DNA of 64,000 nucleotides from Lepraria neglecta (Eukaryota; Ascomycota; Lecanoromycetes; Lecanorales; Stereocaulaceae), in assembly GCA_033220425.1 (NCBI GenBank), contig CM065650.1, positions 4,836,001 to 4,900,000 of the forward strand. The letters are read 5' to 3'. The notes under the pieces were generated by a model, which saw nothing but the letters and a program-made list of their open reading frames with translations, was not told where the DNA came from and made no database searches. Below are positions 45,167-58,020 of this stretch, one piece after another; position 1 is the first letter of the stretch; each line of letters opens with the position of its first letter. Position numbers and translations under genes: made by a program.

Positions 45167-48100
45167 TTTTCGTAGTAGGCTGGGGTAGAAGATATTATAT
45201 ATTTATATACTAGATAGGAATTCTAGGCGGTATAATAATCCAACTTTATCTGATACCTTAAACGGTCCTAGTATCTTGTCATCCAGTTTCCTACTCGGAC
45301 GTTCTATACTTATATTCCGACTAGATAGGAATACTATATCTCCTTTATCGTATATAACGTTAGACTACTTCTTATTAGCTTAATCTATTATCCTCCTACG
45401 GCTTATAATAGATTACTTAGTTATAAAGTCTAAGACTCTCGTTATATAATCTACGATATTGTTCGCCTTAGTATACTAGATATACTTATAAGCCGTAGAT
45501 CTAGTGTCTATAGGTAGAGAGAAAGATATCTAAGGGTAGAAACCTTTATTAGTAAAGAAGGGAGTTATTCCTATAGTACTAGTAATAGAGTTATTATCTA
45601 TAAATTCGGCTATAGGGAGAAGTCGGACCTAATTATCTTATATATACGAGTAATACGTTCTTAGGTGACGCTCGATGTCTTAATTAGCCTATTCTATCTA
45701 ACCGTTAGTTTCCGGATAGAACGCCGTAGATAGCTTGATATTAATCTTCAGTCGCTGATATAGTACCTTCTATACCAATAATACGAACTATAGCCCTCGA
45801 TCGGAGATGATTAACTCTGGGAGACTATACGAGCGGAAGATATATCTTATTAGGATGTCGGCTATGGCTTCCGTAGATGTGCCTTGATCGATTATAATAT
45901 ATAGAGCGTAGTGGCGCTCTTTGGAAAGCCGATCCACGATAGTATATATAGTATTATACCCTTCTGAGACGGGAAGTCCAGTGATAAAGTCTATAGAGAT
46001 ATCTTACTAGTGTTGCTCCGGTACCGGTAAAGCCTATAATAGCCTATTATATTGGTCTCGAGGGGCCTTACTTCGTTGGTAGATATAGTAATTATAGATA
46101 TAGTAAGTAATCTTATCTTTTATACTACGCTACTAGAACTATCTCTTTACTAACTTAAGCGTCCTATTTCTACTAGGATGGCCGTATACGGGTTAGTTAT
46201 AGCTTTCCTTGATTAGGTCTATATAGAGCTTAGCCATTACTAGAACCTAAAGACGATCCTTGTAGAAGAGTATATTATTATAACTAGAGTAATAATATAG
46301 GTTGATTATCTCGAATATCTAAGACGGATCCTTCGCGAGGGTATTACGGATACGCCTATAGTCGTCGTCTTCCTTATTTACTAGTACTACCTTTATATAT
46401 AGAGGTAAGTCTTTATTAGCTATCGCGTTAATCTATTCATCTAATATAGTATTATTACTACTACCCCCCTCTTTAAGGTCTCTATCCTTAGAGAATTTCT
46501 AAAAATACTCTAGAGATAGTAGAGTACGGTGTTAATACTTTCGACGCTCATCCTAGTTATTAATAGGGATTGAATTCGGTATACGCGTTAGGGCGTCTGC
46601 TTTACTATTAGATCTATTACTCCGGTATATAATTTTGAAGTTAAAATTAGCTAATTTCTCTGCCTATCAAGCTTGACGGCGTATTAGCTCCTTTATTTAT
46701 ATAAAATATTCAAGGCTCTTATAATCGATGAATATTTGGATAGAGATATTAGTTAATTCTAATTCAGGACGCTAGTATTCTAGGTAGCGAATGATTGCAA
46801 GTAGCTTCTTATTGTAGATCTTATAGTTATACTCTATAGGTAGTAGGTTCTTACTATAGAATATAACTAGATAGAGGGCTCCGTTATTGTCAGCTTGGGA
46901 TAGGATACCGCTATTAATATAATTAGACGAATCTATCTCTAGTACTACTAGTTAGGATCTATTATAATGCCGAAGCACTAGGGTACTAGTAACTATACTC
47001 TTAAGACGTTCGAAGGCCGCCTAATATACTTTAGACTATTAGAATAGACAATCCTTTCTAGTAAGCGATACTAGTAGCTTAACTATTTTTAAGAAATCCT
47101 TAATGAATCGGCGGTAGAAGTTATAAAACCTAACGAATACTTAAACCTCTTTTAGATAAGTTAGAGACTCCTAGTTAGTAATAACCTCGACTTTAGTAGG
47201 ATCTATATATAGACCTTCTATTAATATAATCAGGCCGAGGAAGGTTGTTTCTTAAATATAGAATTCGTATTTTTCGATATCTACTTATAATCCTATATCC
47301 CGAAGCTTCAATAAGACCTTTCGTATATATTCCTTATATTCTTTCTCTATCTTACTATAGATTAGGATATTATCTAGGTATACCTAGTAGAAGTCGTTAA
47401 GGTATTCAAAGAGAGTATCATTTATATAGTACTAATAGGACGTAGATCTACTAGTTAGACCAAATAGTAGGATATAGTATTTAAACGCTCCGAAGGAGGT
47501 GGTAAACGTTATGAGATCCTCGCTGTTTAGATATATCTAAAGTTTATTAAACGCGGCAATAATATCTAGCTTAGTAAGATATTTATATCTAATAATACAA
47601 GAAAGCGTTTCCTCGATAAGCGGTATTAGATAGTAGTTCCGAATTATAAAGGCGTTAAGTTTCTAATAGTCGACGTAGAAACGGAGGCTTCTATCATACT
47701 TTTGGATAAAAAGGACTAGTAATATATAGGGAGCTGTACTAGGTAAGATGAAGCCCTTCTTAAGATTATTGTCTAAGTATTCCTTTACCTTTTAGAGCTT
47801 AAATCCCGATATTAAATATAAATAACTCTAAGGGGGCTTCTTTCTAGGTTCTATCTCGATCTTATAATTATATAACTAATATAGTAGGAGTTCCTTAGCT
47901 TTACTCCGATTAAAGATATTAATAAGATTATAGTATTCCCGAGAAAGCTTCTACTTGACTGTCCCCTCCGTTACTTCCGATACCTTATAGATCTAGTCTA
48001 GTATAGATCTATTCTAGATAGCCTTCTCTAACTCAGCTATTATTATAGAGAAGTATTAGATATCGCGCTTCTTTTGGTTCCTTATATATATATAGAATAC

Positions 48101-50329
48101 GGTAGCGCTAATCTCGGCGATATCTAGTACCTCTAGTTTCTTAGGTAGCGGAGGCGGATGATTCGTAGGAATATTTATTATCTTATCTACCTTCTCGGTA
48201 GGAGGCTTTATAAGAGCTTAGAGGGCCCTAATATAGTTATAGCGGCTAGGTAGGAAGATAATATAGTTATCTACTATATCTAGTAGGACCTTATACTTGT
48301 TCATCTATAGCTTACTAAGGATAATATATTAGTTACCTAGGTTAGTAATAAGTATAGGTATAGTCGACTTAAGATAGTTATAGACCTTTATAGAAGGGTA
48401 AATAGTATAGGTAACAGGTTTCTTTCTTATCTTGCTATTATATCTATAGAGGTAATATAGTTTAGCGAGAGGTATAGAGACGATATTAAGGTACTTAGAA
48501 AGTAGTTATACTTCTTTTTCATCAATGAATGAATATATAGTAGTACTAGTATTAGTAAGGGCTTTAGATTAGTATTCTTTTCCTTGAGTAAGCAATATAA
48601 TAGGGTATATAAATAATCTTCTACTATATAGATTATAGATATCTAATAAGAATAAGAATAGTAGGTCCTTAAGGGCGACTTCCCTAAGGACTTCTAGTTT
48701 TCTAACTCCGAGTAGTCTTCTATCTCGCTGATATTACTAGGTACCTTTTCCTTATCTCCTTCGTCGGCTTCGCCTACTTTATTCTATATCCTTTAAACGG
48801 TCTCCTTCCTCTTCTTAGGATAGTCTATAGTAAAATACCCTTCCTTATTATAAATATAGTATTACTTAGAGTCTTATAACTTAGTTAGAGGGGTATCTTA
48901 GTAAGGTAATATAGGACGGCGAGGTATAATAACAACTATAGGTTTAATAGATTATTATTTTGTAAGGGGGATATATATAGGTAAGGCACGTCTAGCCGTA
49001 GCTAGGGTAGTCCGAGTTAACGAGCGTGTTAAAGCCGATACTATTCGCTTATACTTCTCGCTTATATAGCGCTATTAATTATCTACCTACTAATATAAGT
49101 CACTAATCTCCTTTAAGATATAGAAGTTATAAGGGGTAGCTATAATCGCGTCTTATAGACGAAGGTTAACTTTATCCTTTAACTTATCGATTATAGTCTC
49201 CTTATCTAGCTCTAGGTAGTTAGTATATATACGGAACTAGGAGAAGAAGGTAGTAAAGGTATCAGTAGCCTTCTATCTTAGCGTCTTAAAACTACGGTAT
49301 ATATCATCCTTTTTATTCGGATTCCCTATAATATTACTTAATATACTAAAGACTTCTTCCGGATTTATAAAGTACTTAGGATCATTTATTCGATAGACCT
49401 GGATATACTTTACTATAGTACCTCCTGTATAAGAGATAATATAGATCGCTTAGGTAGCGTTATCCTTAAAGTAATCCTCGTTGATTATAAGCTTATTACG
49501 AATTCGCTAGGTCTAGTCCTTAATAGTAAGGTCGCTATCTATCTCGTAATATAGTAGTAGGTCAGGTACCTTTAGTATACAAGTCTTCGAACCGCTAACT
49601 ATTAAACTTAGAGTCTCCTAGCGCTAGGGAGATCTATCTACTTATAATTCGGTAATACGTTCCTCCTAATAAGTATTCCGATCTTCTAGATCTATATTCT
49701 ATAATTATAGTATTCGGACCTTCTCTTAAGCCACTTTCTTCTAGTATTAGGCCGATATAGTAGCGTCGTTGGCTTGATCAACCTTATTAACTATAGTACT
49801 CTATTCTTCGATATAAGAGAGGGCGGTATTATACTCCTAATAAAGTTCGTTAAGGGATTATAGTAGCTGAGCCGGTTAGTACTTGGCCTAGTACTATAAT
49901 TGCGATATATTACTAATATCCTATAGAGTCTCAGCATCTTTAGTACCGATAGACGCGTCTTAAGGGATAACTAATACGTATCGGTGTGCTTACGCTTATT
50001 GTAGGGTGTTGTCGCGCTATTACTCTATATCCTAGGGTAAGGATTCGCCTGGTTAGACTCATGCTATAGCGTATATAGTCGGTTGTTTTAGTATAGGGGT
50101 TTTTTTCTTTAACACGGTAACTCGTATTAGCTATAGGTAGACTAGTATACCGTTCTTATACTCCGCAGAGCTCTCTAGTAGTATAGCCTTAGTGACTGCT
50201 CCTGTAGTATAGACTTAGGGACCTTCTACGTCGTTTGTTTATGCTCGCTGACCAGCTTATAAGCCCTGCCGTTTATTTAACCTCGCTAATAAGCGCATAA
50301 GGGCGGGATAAGGGTAAGATATGTTCTAA

Positions 50330-50532
50330 TGTCAGGGGCCTACCTAGAGTAAGTCGATAGGGGTGTAGTATAACTAGAAGAACATATCTAAGGAGAGAAG
50401 ATAGATACATGAAGCCTGCGCGTCTTGGAGACGCGCTAAGCCGCTAGCCATAAGCGGTGATCGAACGTTCGATAACCATGTTCGATAACCATGCTCCATA
50501 CTACGCGTATGGATACCAATAGTAAGCAAAGG
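50330..50532 (-). repeat. 5' LTR of E, main part
   Basis: Starts TGTCAGGGGCCTACC and stops at AAAGG, where copia enters; the last 13 bases are at 55426-55438 after the duplicated AAAGG. Slightly longer than the left LTR because a TTCGATAACCATG segment is duplicated. Confidence 0.83.
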
Positions 50533-50714
50533 CTTTAGCATATATACTTGCTAATAAGTTCATATGAGAAGAACCATGTTCATTGCATGCTATTGCTAAC
50601 TCTATAGAGTCGCGTGCAGAAAGTAAATACACTTTTCGTGCGTGAATACTACGCTAACCGCTTTAGGCTTAGTGTAAGGGGCACCGCTAGAGATTCCACC
50701 ATATAATGCTAACG
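50533..50714 (-). repeat. 3' LTR of the copia element (182 bp)
   Basis: Plus strand starts CTTTAGCATATATAC and ends ATAATGCTAACG. The minus-strand tract AAATAGGAG precedes it as polypurine tract. The termini CG...AG are not the canonical TG...CA but are the same in both copies. Confidence 0.88.
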
Positions 50715-51222
50715 CTCCTATTTGAAATCGACGGCGGCGAGGTCCACTATAACATCTAAATCCCTATCCAATTACACTCGGAGATAGTCCAAGCTTATAT
50801 CTAAAAGGGGAGAAGTCGTTTGGGGCAATTGGTTTGGTTATTCCGTTAGTAACTATGTCTAAGGTATTGGCGTAATCGACGGTGAGTTCGCCGGTTTCTA
50901 AGACTATTTCGCGTACTAAATGGAACTTATTGCGTATATGCTTTGTTCGAGTATAATTCACCGGGTTTATAGCAAGCTTGATCGCTGATTAGTTATCTCC
51001 TATCAGCCTTATAGGTATTAAGTCGTCTTTATTATAGCCCATTTTATTAAGCAGGGGCCCTACAAAGAGAGATTCTTTAGCGGCGTTTACTTAGGCCATA
51101 TATTCAGCCTCTGCAGTTGAGTCGGTATATAGTATCTACAATTTGCTTGACTAGCTAATTGGTCTATTCTATAATTAAAAGACGTAGCCCGATATTATAT
51201 AGGATATATCCTTATTATCTAC

Positions 51223-51770
51223 CTATAAAGAATCCGTCCATCCAATAAGCTTACTACTAGGATTAACTCCTTCGGTAATATCTCCAGGTCTATAGCGGAG
51301 TCCAATATCAGTGGTTCCGGCTAGATATTTAGTAATCCGCTTGGCGGCATTGAAATGCTCGGTTATAGGGTTATTTGAATAGCGTCCACATTTGCCAACT
51401 GCGTATACAAGATCCGGGCGTATTATAGTAACCAACCACTAGAGAGCACCTACTAGGGAACGGTAGCCTTCTGCTTCCTCCTCATTTACGGTATAGTCCT
51501 TTAGCGCCGCAGTTATATTATTACCTCTATCTATAGGAGAGGTGACTGGATAGTAGTCCTCCATATCTAGCTGAGTAATCAGCTACTTAGCGTATATAGT
51601 CTGGTTAATATAGATAGTGCGATTAGGACGATCCCGCATGATTAATATTCCTAGATACCAGTTAATATCGCTGAGGTGTTTCATTCGGAAGCGTCCATCT
51701 AACTGTATCTTGAATTCTGAGATCAATTGCTTGTTAGGGGCGTATATAAGTATGTCGTCCACGTAAATAG
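51223..51770 (-). pseudogene. Copia reverse transcriptase to RNase H segment
   Basis: From the catalytic YVDDILIYA box (about 51740-51767) through FRMKHLSDI, YLGI, NQTIYAKQLI, YRSLVGALQWL and the RNase H start PDLVYAVGK...YLAGT. The domain order and spacing match Ty1/copia polymerases. Stops are few here, and both catalytic Asp codons are intact. Confidence 0.82.
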
Positions 51771-52749
51771 TAACTATTATACCATTCTTATAGGTGAAGA
51801 TTAAGTAGTCCTTTATAAGTCTCGTATACCTAATAGACTCTATAAACTCTCGAATAGTAGTATACTACTCGCGGGGAGACTATTTTAATCTGTATAGTAC
51901 ACGGCGGAGTCGGTAAGTATCGTTGCGGTTCCCATTGGTAAAACTATAGGGTTACTCGACCTATACTTCCTCTTTTAGGGATAACTCTAGGAAGGCGGTA
52001 ATAACGTCTAATTACTCTATCTCGTAGTCGTACTTAGCGCAGAGGGCTATAAGCATTCTTACTATAGTTACTTTAGCAGTGCTTAAGAAGGTCTTATTAT
52101 AGTTAATACCATAGATCTGCCTGAATCCTTTAACGACCTATCTAGCCTTATAGCGGGCGATATTTCCTTCCGAATCCAGCTTCAGGGCGAGGACCCACCG
52201 ACCTGGCAAAGCCTTCCTGCCATTTGGCAGAGGTGCGGGTATATCCTATATTCCTATCTCTTTCAGCGAGTTGAGCTCTTCTTATAGGGCAGTTATCTAT
52301 TTATCTTTATCTGGGCCCTTGAGAGTATTATTAATAGTAGCAGAGACGGAAGGAGTCTAATCGATAGTAACCTTGCAAGCTCTCGCGGCAAAGCCCTTCT
52401 TCTTATACTCCCTGATACTATAAAGTTACTTATAGTTAGGCTTCTCCTGAGTACGGGTTCGTATAGGCTGTATATTTGGATCAGGAGATGGATCGGGTTC
52501 AAACCACTCGTCTTCAGAATTAGAAGATAGTATAACTTCTTCTGCAGGCAATACGTTAGTAGCGTCGTCGACTACTTCAGTCTTAGTAGGAATAAGAGGT
52601 ATATTAACAGTAAAGAACTACTAGGAGTCGTTTTCGTCGAACTCGTCCTCCCCCCTATTTCTTTATTATCGACAGAAGCGTCGAGTTCCTAATTAACCTA
52701 TACAGAGAGAATTACCTACTTCCGTTCGAGATCCTAGAAGCGGTACTAG

Positions 52750-53600
52750 TTATTATTCTTCCTATAGCCTAGGAATTTGCATTTAATAGCCTTATTATCC
52801 AACTTCTTTAATAAAGGATTCGTATTATAGACGTAGGCGATGTATCTAAATAGCTTAAGGTAGCTGATATTAGTATTATTACCAGTCTAGGCCCTATAGG
52901 GTATAGTAGACGAGTCGAGAGATAAGGGTGATCTATTCTTAGCATAGACGATATAGTTAATTGCCTCCCCCCATAGGGATTGGCCAAATCTACCGTCTCG
53001 AAGGATTGCCCTTATACAGCCAAATAGCGTCCGGAATGTGCACTCTGCAATTATATTCTGATTGGGCGTATATAGTATAGAAGGCTCCTATTGAATCCTA
53101 CGATCCTTCAGGGTATCCTGGACCTCCTTATATACGTAGATAGCCTCGTTATTACTAGTAAAGCGACGTACTAGATAGCCCTGAGTAGCTATCTAGACTA
53201 GAAAGTGTCGAATTATAGTAGGAAGTTCTGACTTGCGCTTAAGTATATAGATCTAGACTATATCGGTAGCCTCGCAGATAAAGGAGATATAGTAGCGATA
53301 TCCTCCCTTAGTAACCTTAATATAGCCGCCTCCAGCGATATCTAAGCAGATCTTAGCGCCCTTAACAGTCTCTCGCTTAGAGACGTCTTGTCGATAAGGG
53401 ATACGATTATATATCTTAGCCATCTTCCCTATAGAGTATTCTTCGCATAGCTTATATGGAGGAACGTCCTTCTGGAGCTTATTAGCTATAACGGCGTCAA
53501 TCCCAGTAGCAATTTTAGAAAGCTTCCTGACGTCTTGTATACCTAAATGGCCAAGGCGTCGGTGCTATTTATCCCAGGAAGCATGATTTGCTGGAGGCTT
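52750..53600 (-). pseudogene. Copia integrase segment
   Basis: Begins with the HHCC-type helix HRRLGHLGIQDVRKL, then a CEEYSIGKM stretch where a Cys of the zinc module is kept, the D-D-E core with AKICLDIAGGGY and RFTSNNEAI (Asp changed to Asn by RIP), and PLLKKLDNKAIKCKFLGY toward the end. It processes and joins the cDNA ends. Confidence 0.78.
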
Positions 53601-55238
53601 CTTAGAAGATCTCAGCGCTTGCGGGGGATAAGTATACTTTAGGTCGAGCAAATAGCTCTTGCTAACGCGGGTGCCTGATAGTACGACCTTATTATCTTCG
53701 GAATTAATAATATTGAAGCGTCTATCCTTGATAGAGGCGTAGTAGCCCTTATCTTCCAGGGTTGCAATTAATAGAAGGTTGTAGTCTATATTAGGAACAT
53801 GATGTATGCTACTAAGGCGGATGTATTCAGCCTTCCTATTAAGAATTCTTGGATATAGTATAGTACCGATCCCGAGGACCCTTAGAGCCTTGCTATCGAT
53901 ACTAGTAAGGGTCTTATTGCTTGGCTTATAATCTTCGAACTTGGATCGATCCTATAGCGTATGTACGTCAGAGGCAGTATCTATATAGATGGCTTGTTCC
54001 TTTGGTGCAGACGTGATTGATGTATTGATAACCTTGGTACTGAAGGACCTCGTAATACGGGCTGTTGACTGAGACGATTCTTTAGTACTCCTATTATATC
54101 TGGCAGAAGAGGCTTCCTTCTGTTTGTTTTCTATTAGTAGATCTTCCCTTCCCTTGGCTACTTCCTATTCCTTTGGACGTAGGTGCTTATGTAGATAGTA
54201 GCAGTAAGTGTCGCTGTGTCGATGTGAGCCGTAGCAGCTATAGGGAGGAGTTCCGAGATCCTTTCGATTACCTGGTTTAGTGTCTTTTGCAGTATCCTTC
54301 TTCTTCTTCCTCTGGTGCTATAGCTTTTCCGGCTTATCTTACTTTCTAAATCTAGCTGCTATAGCCTTAGACGTCTCTTCTTGGAGTTTAATACGCCGAT
54401 CGTGTTCTAAGAGAGCGGTTGCTATATTGTCGATATCGAGTTCTTTTCTAGATACCTTTAACGCCTGGATTAACTGGAAAGTGTACGGTTTAAGTCCTTC
54501 TTTAAGTCCTATTCGGAAGAATAAGGATAGCTACTAAGTAGGAAGCCCAACCCCTATATTAGCGAGGATAGTTTGTTGCTTCTTGATAGCCTCTGTGTAT
54601 TCCTGAATGGATTTATAAGATAAGGACTCGATACGAGTAATTGTAGATAATGCTGTATCTTGTGTTAAGAGGTCAGAAGCGCTATACTGCTTCTTTAGCT
54701 TCTCCTATTGGGTATGGATAGTATCTAAGCCCTTAATATATTCTCTGGGACCTTCCTCAGTATAGAATACAAGCTGTGTAATACCTTTTCGGTTCTTCTT
54801 CTTCCAAGCCTTGGTATCTTTGTCCTACTATATAAGTCTTCTCTGGTAGTCGTCTAATTAGGACTGTGTAGTAGCGACTGCGGGAACTGCAGAACTATTA
54901 GCAGCGGTATAAGCTGCTTGGTTTATAGGCTGGGGAGGTATATCTAGCAGGAGTTCTTCGCTACTGACTACCTCCTAGGTCTCGTTTATTTCAAATATTG
55001 CCTATATCTTATATTCAAACCTTGGCTAGTTCTTCGCCCCCTTTAGCTTCTCGATCTTATAGGTCGTAGACTCTATTATTAAACGTCCTGATCTTCTCTA
55101 GAGCGGGCAGATTATTATTTTGCCAATTGGTGTTAAGAAATATTAATACTCGGTGGAAGATAGTGTAGTATCACTTTACTGAGGGCCTGGAATTAATATT
55201 GATAGCTATCAACGGGTGCTGAACCCGGGCTTATAACC

Positions 55239-55420
55239 CTTTAGTATATATACTTGCTAATAAGTTTATATGAGAAGAACCATATTCATTGTATACTATT
55301 GCTAACTCTATAGAGTCGCGTGCAGAAAGTAAATACACTTTTCGTGCGTGAATACTACGCTAACCGCTTTAGGCTTAGTGCAAGGGGCACCGCTAGAGAT
55401 TCCACCACATAATGCTAACG
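55239..55420 (-). repeat. 5' LTR of the copia element (182 bp)
   Basis: Differs from the partner by a few C/T and G/A changes. On the minus strand it is directly followed by the putative PBS GGTTATAAGCCCGGG ending at 55238. Confidence 0.88.
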
Positions 55421-55446
55421 AAAGGCCAAGCCGTGACACTTAGGAG

Positions 55447-56184
55447 GATCTTTCTTCTAATAACAGAATAGGTTTTAATGCCTTTTCAGGCAACTGATAC
55501 CAAATCGGGTAGTCATGGGATGCTTGGCATCAACCATCAAACTGTGGTTGAATCCGCTGCGCACTTCTTCGCAGTAATACCCCGCGCCACATACATCATA
55601 TAATATCGAGAGGATTTCATAAGTTTTGGAGTCAATCATTAGCTTGCTTGCGTATCAAGAATTTTTAGAATCGGCCCATTTATGCAATAGTTATGAGTAA
55701 AAGAAGCGTTTTCGCCATGTTTTGCAGGCAGCGCAAGCTCGGTGGCAAATGCCAAGCATTGAGCTTGGCGCCCCGGACCCTGGAACATCAAAAGTTGAAT
55801 GCGCACCGTAACTTCTTCGCAGCAATGCCCCACGCCACATACGTTGTGTGGTATCGGGATAATTTCATAAGTTTTGGAACCAAGCATGCGCTTTCCAAGG
55901 CCGTTCGAATTTTGAAATTTGGCTAAGATTTAGCTAAGGAAAGCTTAAAAAACATATTTTTGCCTGCGGAGTTCCCTAAAGCTACCCCCGCAGCCGCCCC
56001 CGAAGCACTAATATACTAAATCCTTAATAACTTTTGCCCTATTAGGATTAGGGCTTAGCTTTATAGGTATAAAATATACTATAAATAGATAGCTTTCTAA
56101 TTCCGCTTAAATTTCCTAAATCGAGTATAAAATAAGCGAGATATAGCCATTTTTATGGTAATCTTCTGTGAAGATTACGGGCAC
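55447..56184. repeat. Unclassified repeat R, copy 2 (two tandem units)
   Basis: Begins ATCTTTCTTCTAATAACAG, the sequence that in copy 1 is duplicated around a LINE fragment. It then diverges and rejoins copy 1 at TGCGCACTTCTTCGCAG near 55559. It contains two of the units present three times in copy 1, the AT-rich segment, and the hairpin TAATCTTC-TGT-GAAGATTA (about 56159-56177). Homology to copy 1 ends about 15-20 bases after the hairpin at CACTTGTA. Light or no RIP. Overlapping open frames on both strands at 55639-55926 are chance products of the repeat. Confidence 0.7.
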
Positions 56185-57518
56185 TCACTTGTATATAATA
56201 AGAGGCTGTAGCAGTTTTTCTAATACAACACGTAGTATCTATTTTCCGGCGTTTGGGAGGCTAGAAACTACTGCATCGGCAGCCACTTCTGAAAGCCTAA
56301 TTTGCGGTTTTTCCGAGCCCAAAAATTGCTATATTGGCATCTTGAAGGATATCCTGTCGAACACCTCAGGAATTGATTCTGCTTGTACCTGGAAAATGTG
56401 CAGCTTACCATGTGCCGTCACTTGCACCAGGCATACTGTAAACCCCACTAGTACCTAGTGATAAGCCCTTTCGGTTCCGTTCTGCATGCTTTTTCACCAC
56501 TCTGATACTGTTGTCGAGGCAGTAGGGCACAAAACGTTGAGGTCGTTGCGTGCTATGGCGCCTAGACGCCTCACCAAAGGTTGGCGCTTTGCCCCAGTTG
56601 GACCCATTATACACGCCTTACCATTCTCTTCTTAACAAGCTTCAAGATGGAGTTCTACGCGACCGCAAATATAGTGTTTGAGCCGAAATCTACCTTCTCG
56701 TCTCTCCTGAATCCTATCGGCTTGGAAAACAGCAAGTGTTGATTGGCCCGAAATCTAGGCAGACCTGTCGTCTTCTAGACAGTCTTTTAGCCTTTTCCAA
56801 CGCTGTGGCTAGCTGAGATGCGGCAAAGGATACCCACACACTTGATGATCGCAATAATATGTGACACATTCTCTAGGCTTGCATGAATCGGTTTCGCCAG
56901 TCCCACCCACCTGACCTTAATCAACTTGCAGCATTGGCTGATCGCCCAACTCCGCGCTCGGAAGACTGGGAGCCAGGTGAAGGGAATGGAACAATTGAGA
57001 ATGTGGCTTGTCAATGGCAAGCTGAAAGGTCAAGGCTGAGGTCTCGTTCGGACTGACACCTGTTCCCGGACCACCCGGACCTCCCCGGTTGACTAGCGAG
57101 ATACTAGCATTAGCTTCTCGCTTTTTCTTCCCAAGCTGGACATGTACATCAAACTGTCAAGCGGTGAGCTCTTTAATCCCTACCTTCATCTCTCTTCTTG
57201 CATGCTTGACACGCGACAAAGGGTAGCGGCATTGCGGTACGGCAAATGAGGGTCTACCCGGAAGCCCGGTTGTTGCTCCAGGGGCGGATGCTACAGCATT
57301 ACTGAGATGCATCGAGCAGCAGACTTTCAAACTTAGGCACGTGGTTATTCCTGAGTCTTAATTGGTCAAAAGAGCAGTTACACGCCTGCTAATTTGCTAA
57401 ATGTGTGAATGGAGAAGACAGCTATGATTGCTAGCCGGACCTTCCTTCAAGCTAAAGATACGACCGAGATAGTTCGTCAAGATATAGGGGGGAAATTTAC
57501 CAGCCGAGGAATGTATCA
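56185..57518. other. Spacer with a possible minus-strand gene relic (56200-56620)
   Basis: No clear gene. On the minus strand from about 56620 a frame reads MGPTGAKRQPLVRRLGAIA and further on GFTVCLVQVTAHGKLHIFQV and IPEVFDRISFKM, interrupted by two TAG codons, which looks like the tail of a decayed protein gene of unknown family. Small open frames at 56787-57020 (minus) and 57409-57672 (plus) have no recognisable features. Composition is normal for single-copy DNA. Confidence 0.35.
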
Positions 57519-58020
57519 CTACTTCCCCAACCCAGCGTCGACAAGGACAGCCCCAACAACTACCCTCAAAGCTTTTACAAGCCGTTCATCTGCATCGGTG
57601 TTTGGAACCAGAGTACTATCGGACGGATTGGTAACCTCTTCACCATTCACGGCATCTATCGCGTTGAAATAGCCGATATTTATATCACCGGTATTGATGT
57701 CGATGTCAACATATCCCGTTCTCTTGATCCCGTGAACTACTGTCAACGCCTACACTTCTCGAGGGCAAGGGGCTTGAAAAAAAGGAGCCTCACTGGTTGT
57801 GCGTTGTACTTTGCAAGGTACCTTCACGCATTTGGATCTGAAAGTGCCTTCTGGGTCAAGTCTATGACAGCGCCATCGAACTTCATGACTGCAGATCAGC
57901 GGTCTGTAGAATAATCTGACATAGAAAGCGATATCACTCACATCCTCAGTCCAGGTGATATCACCTTTTTGATCAAGGTCCTTGATCCTTGATTCCACAC
58001 TGGAGATTATGTGTTCAAGC
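57519..58020 (-). pseudogene. Possible broken gene of unknown function
   Basis: Two adjoining minus-strand frames look protein-like but are in different frames. One (about 57998-57900) contains RIKDLDQKGDITWTEDV followed by a GTGAGT donor-like site and, about 50 bp on, an acceptor-like CTGCAG. The other (57746-57519) has GYVDIDINTGDINIGYFNA and DADERLVKALRVVVGAVLVDAGLG, ending in TAG. Between them stops occur in all frames. It may be a gene with small introns or a relic with a frameshift. I recognise no family. Confidence 0.35.

Larger units (their letters stand above)
50533..55420 (-). mobile_element. Ty1/copia retrotransposon, 4888 bp, inside an LTR of E
   Basis: LTRs of 182 bp (50533-50714 and 55239-55420), duplication AAAGG (50528-50532 and 55421-55425). 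In minus orientation: putative PBS GGTTATAAGCCCGGG directly after the 5' LTR; gag about 55150-54300; a zinc-knuckle-like stretch about 54200-54260; integrase about 53600-52750 with HRRLGHLGIQ; reverse transcriptase with intact YVDDILIYAP about 51740-51767; RNase H from about 51440 to 50770, with long open stretches such as 51223-51435 (PDLVYAVGK, HFNAAKRITKYLAGT) and 50764-50961 (NYTRTKHIRNKFH). Integrase before reverse transcriptase fixes it as copia. It retains catalytic residues, so it is among the younger insertions, but still carries many stops. Confidence 0.9.
44477..55438 (-). mobile_element. Gypsy chromovirus E, RIP-decayed, interrupted by a solo LTR and a copia element
   Basis: Left LTR 44477-44686 (210 bp). 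Right LTR 50330-50532 plus 55426-55438, split by the copia element. Termini TRTCA/TGACA. In minus orientation, a purine tract GAGGGGGGTAG precedes the 3' LTR (left). Relics: gag with a zinc knuckle about 48830-48870 (all four ligands Tyr); reverse transcriptase with YLDNIL about 47366-47395; RNase H; integrase about 45520-46350 with readable ERHLRTYYSYI and DNWVRLLPIAEF; a GPFKV motif; and a chromodomain about 44770-44960 with EIDDILDTRL and an FYTRY end. This is a different chromovirus lineage from A/B/C, nearer in style to MAGGY/Tf1-type elements. It has no antisense Zn2Cys6-like frame that I could see. The two flanks do not share a duplication. Confidence 0.82.

Noticed and set aside
45028-45213. 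Plus-strand frame of 61 codons in element E
   Set aside because: It consists almost entirely of the inserted 155-bp solo LTR and its flank; its openness reflects the lack of RIP in the insert.
57409-57672. Plus-strand 87-codon frame
   Set aside because: It overlaps the more protein-like minus-strand frame at 57519-57746, and has no recognisable features.
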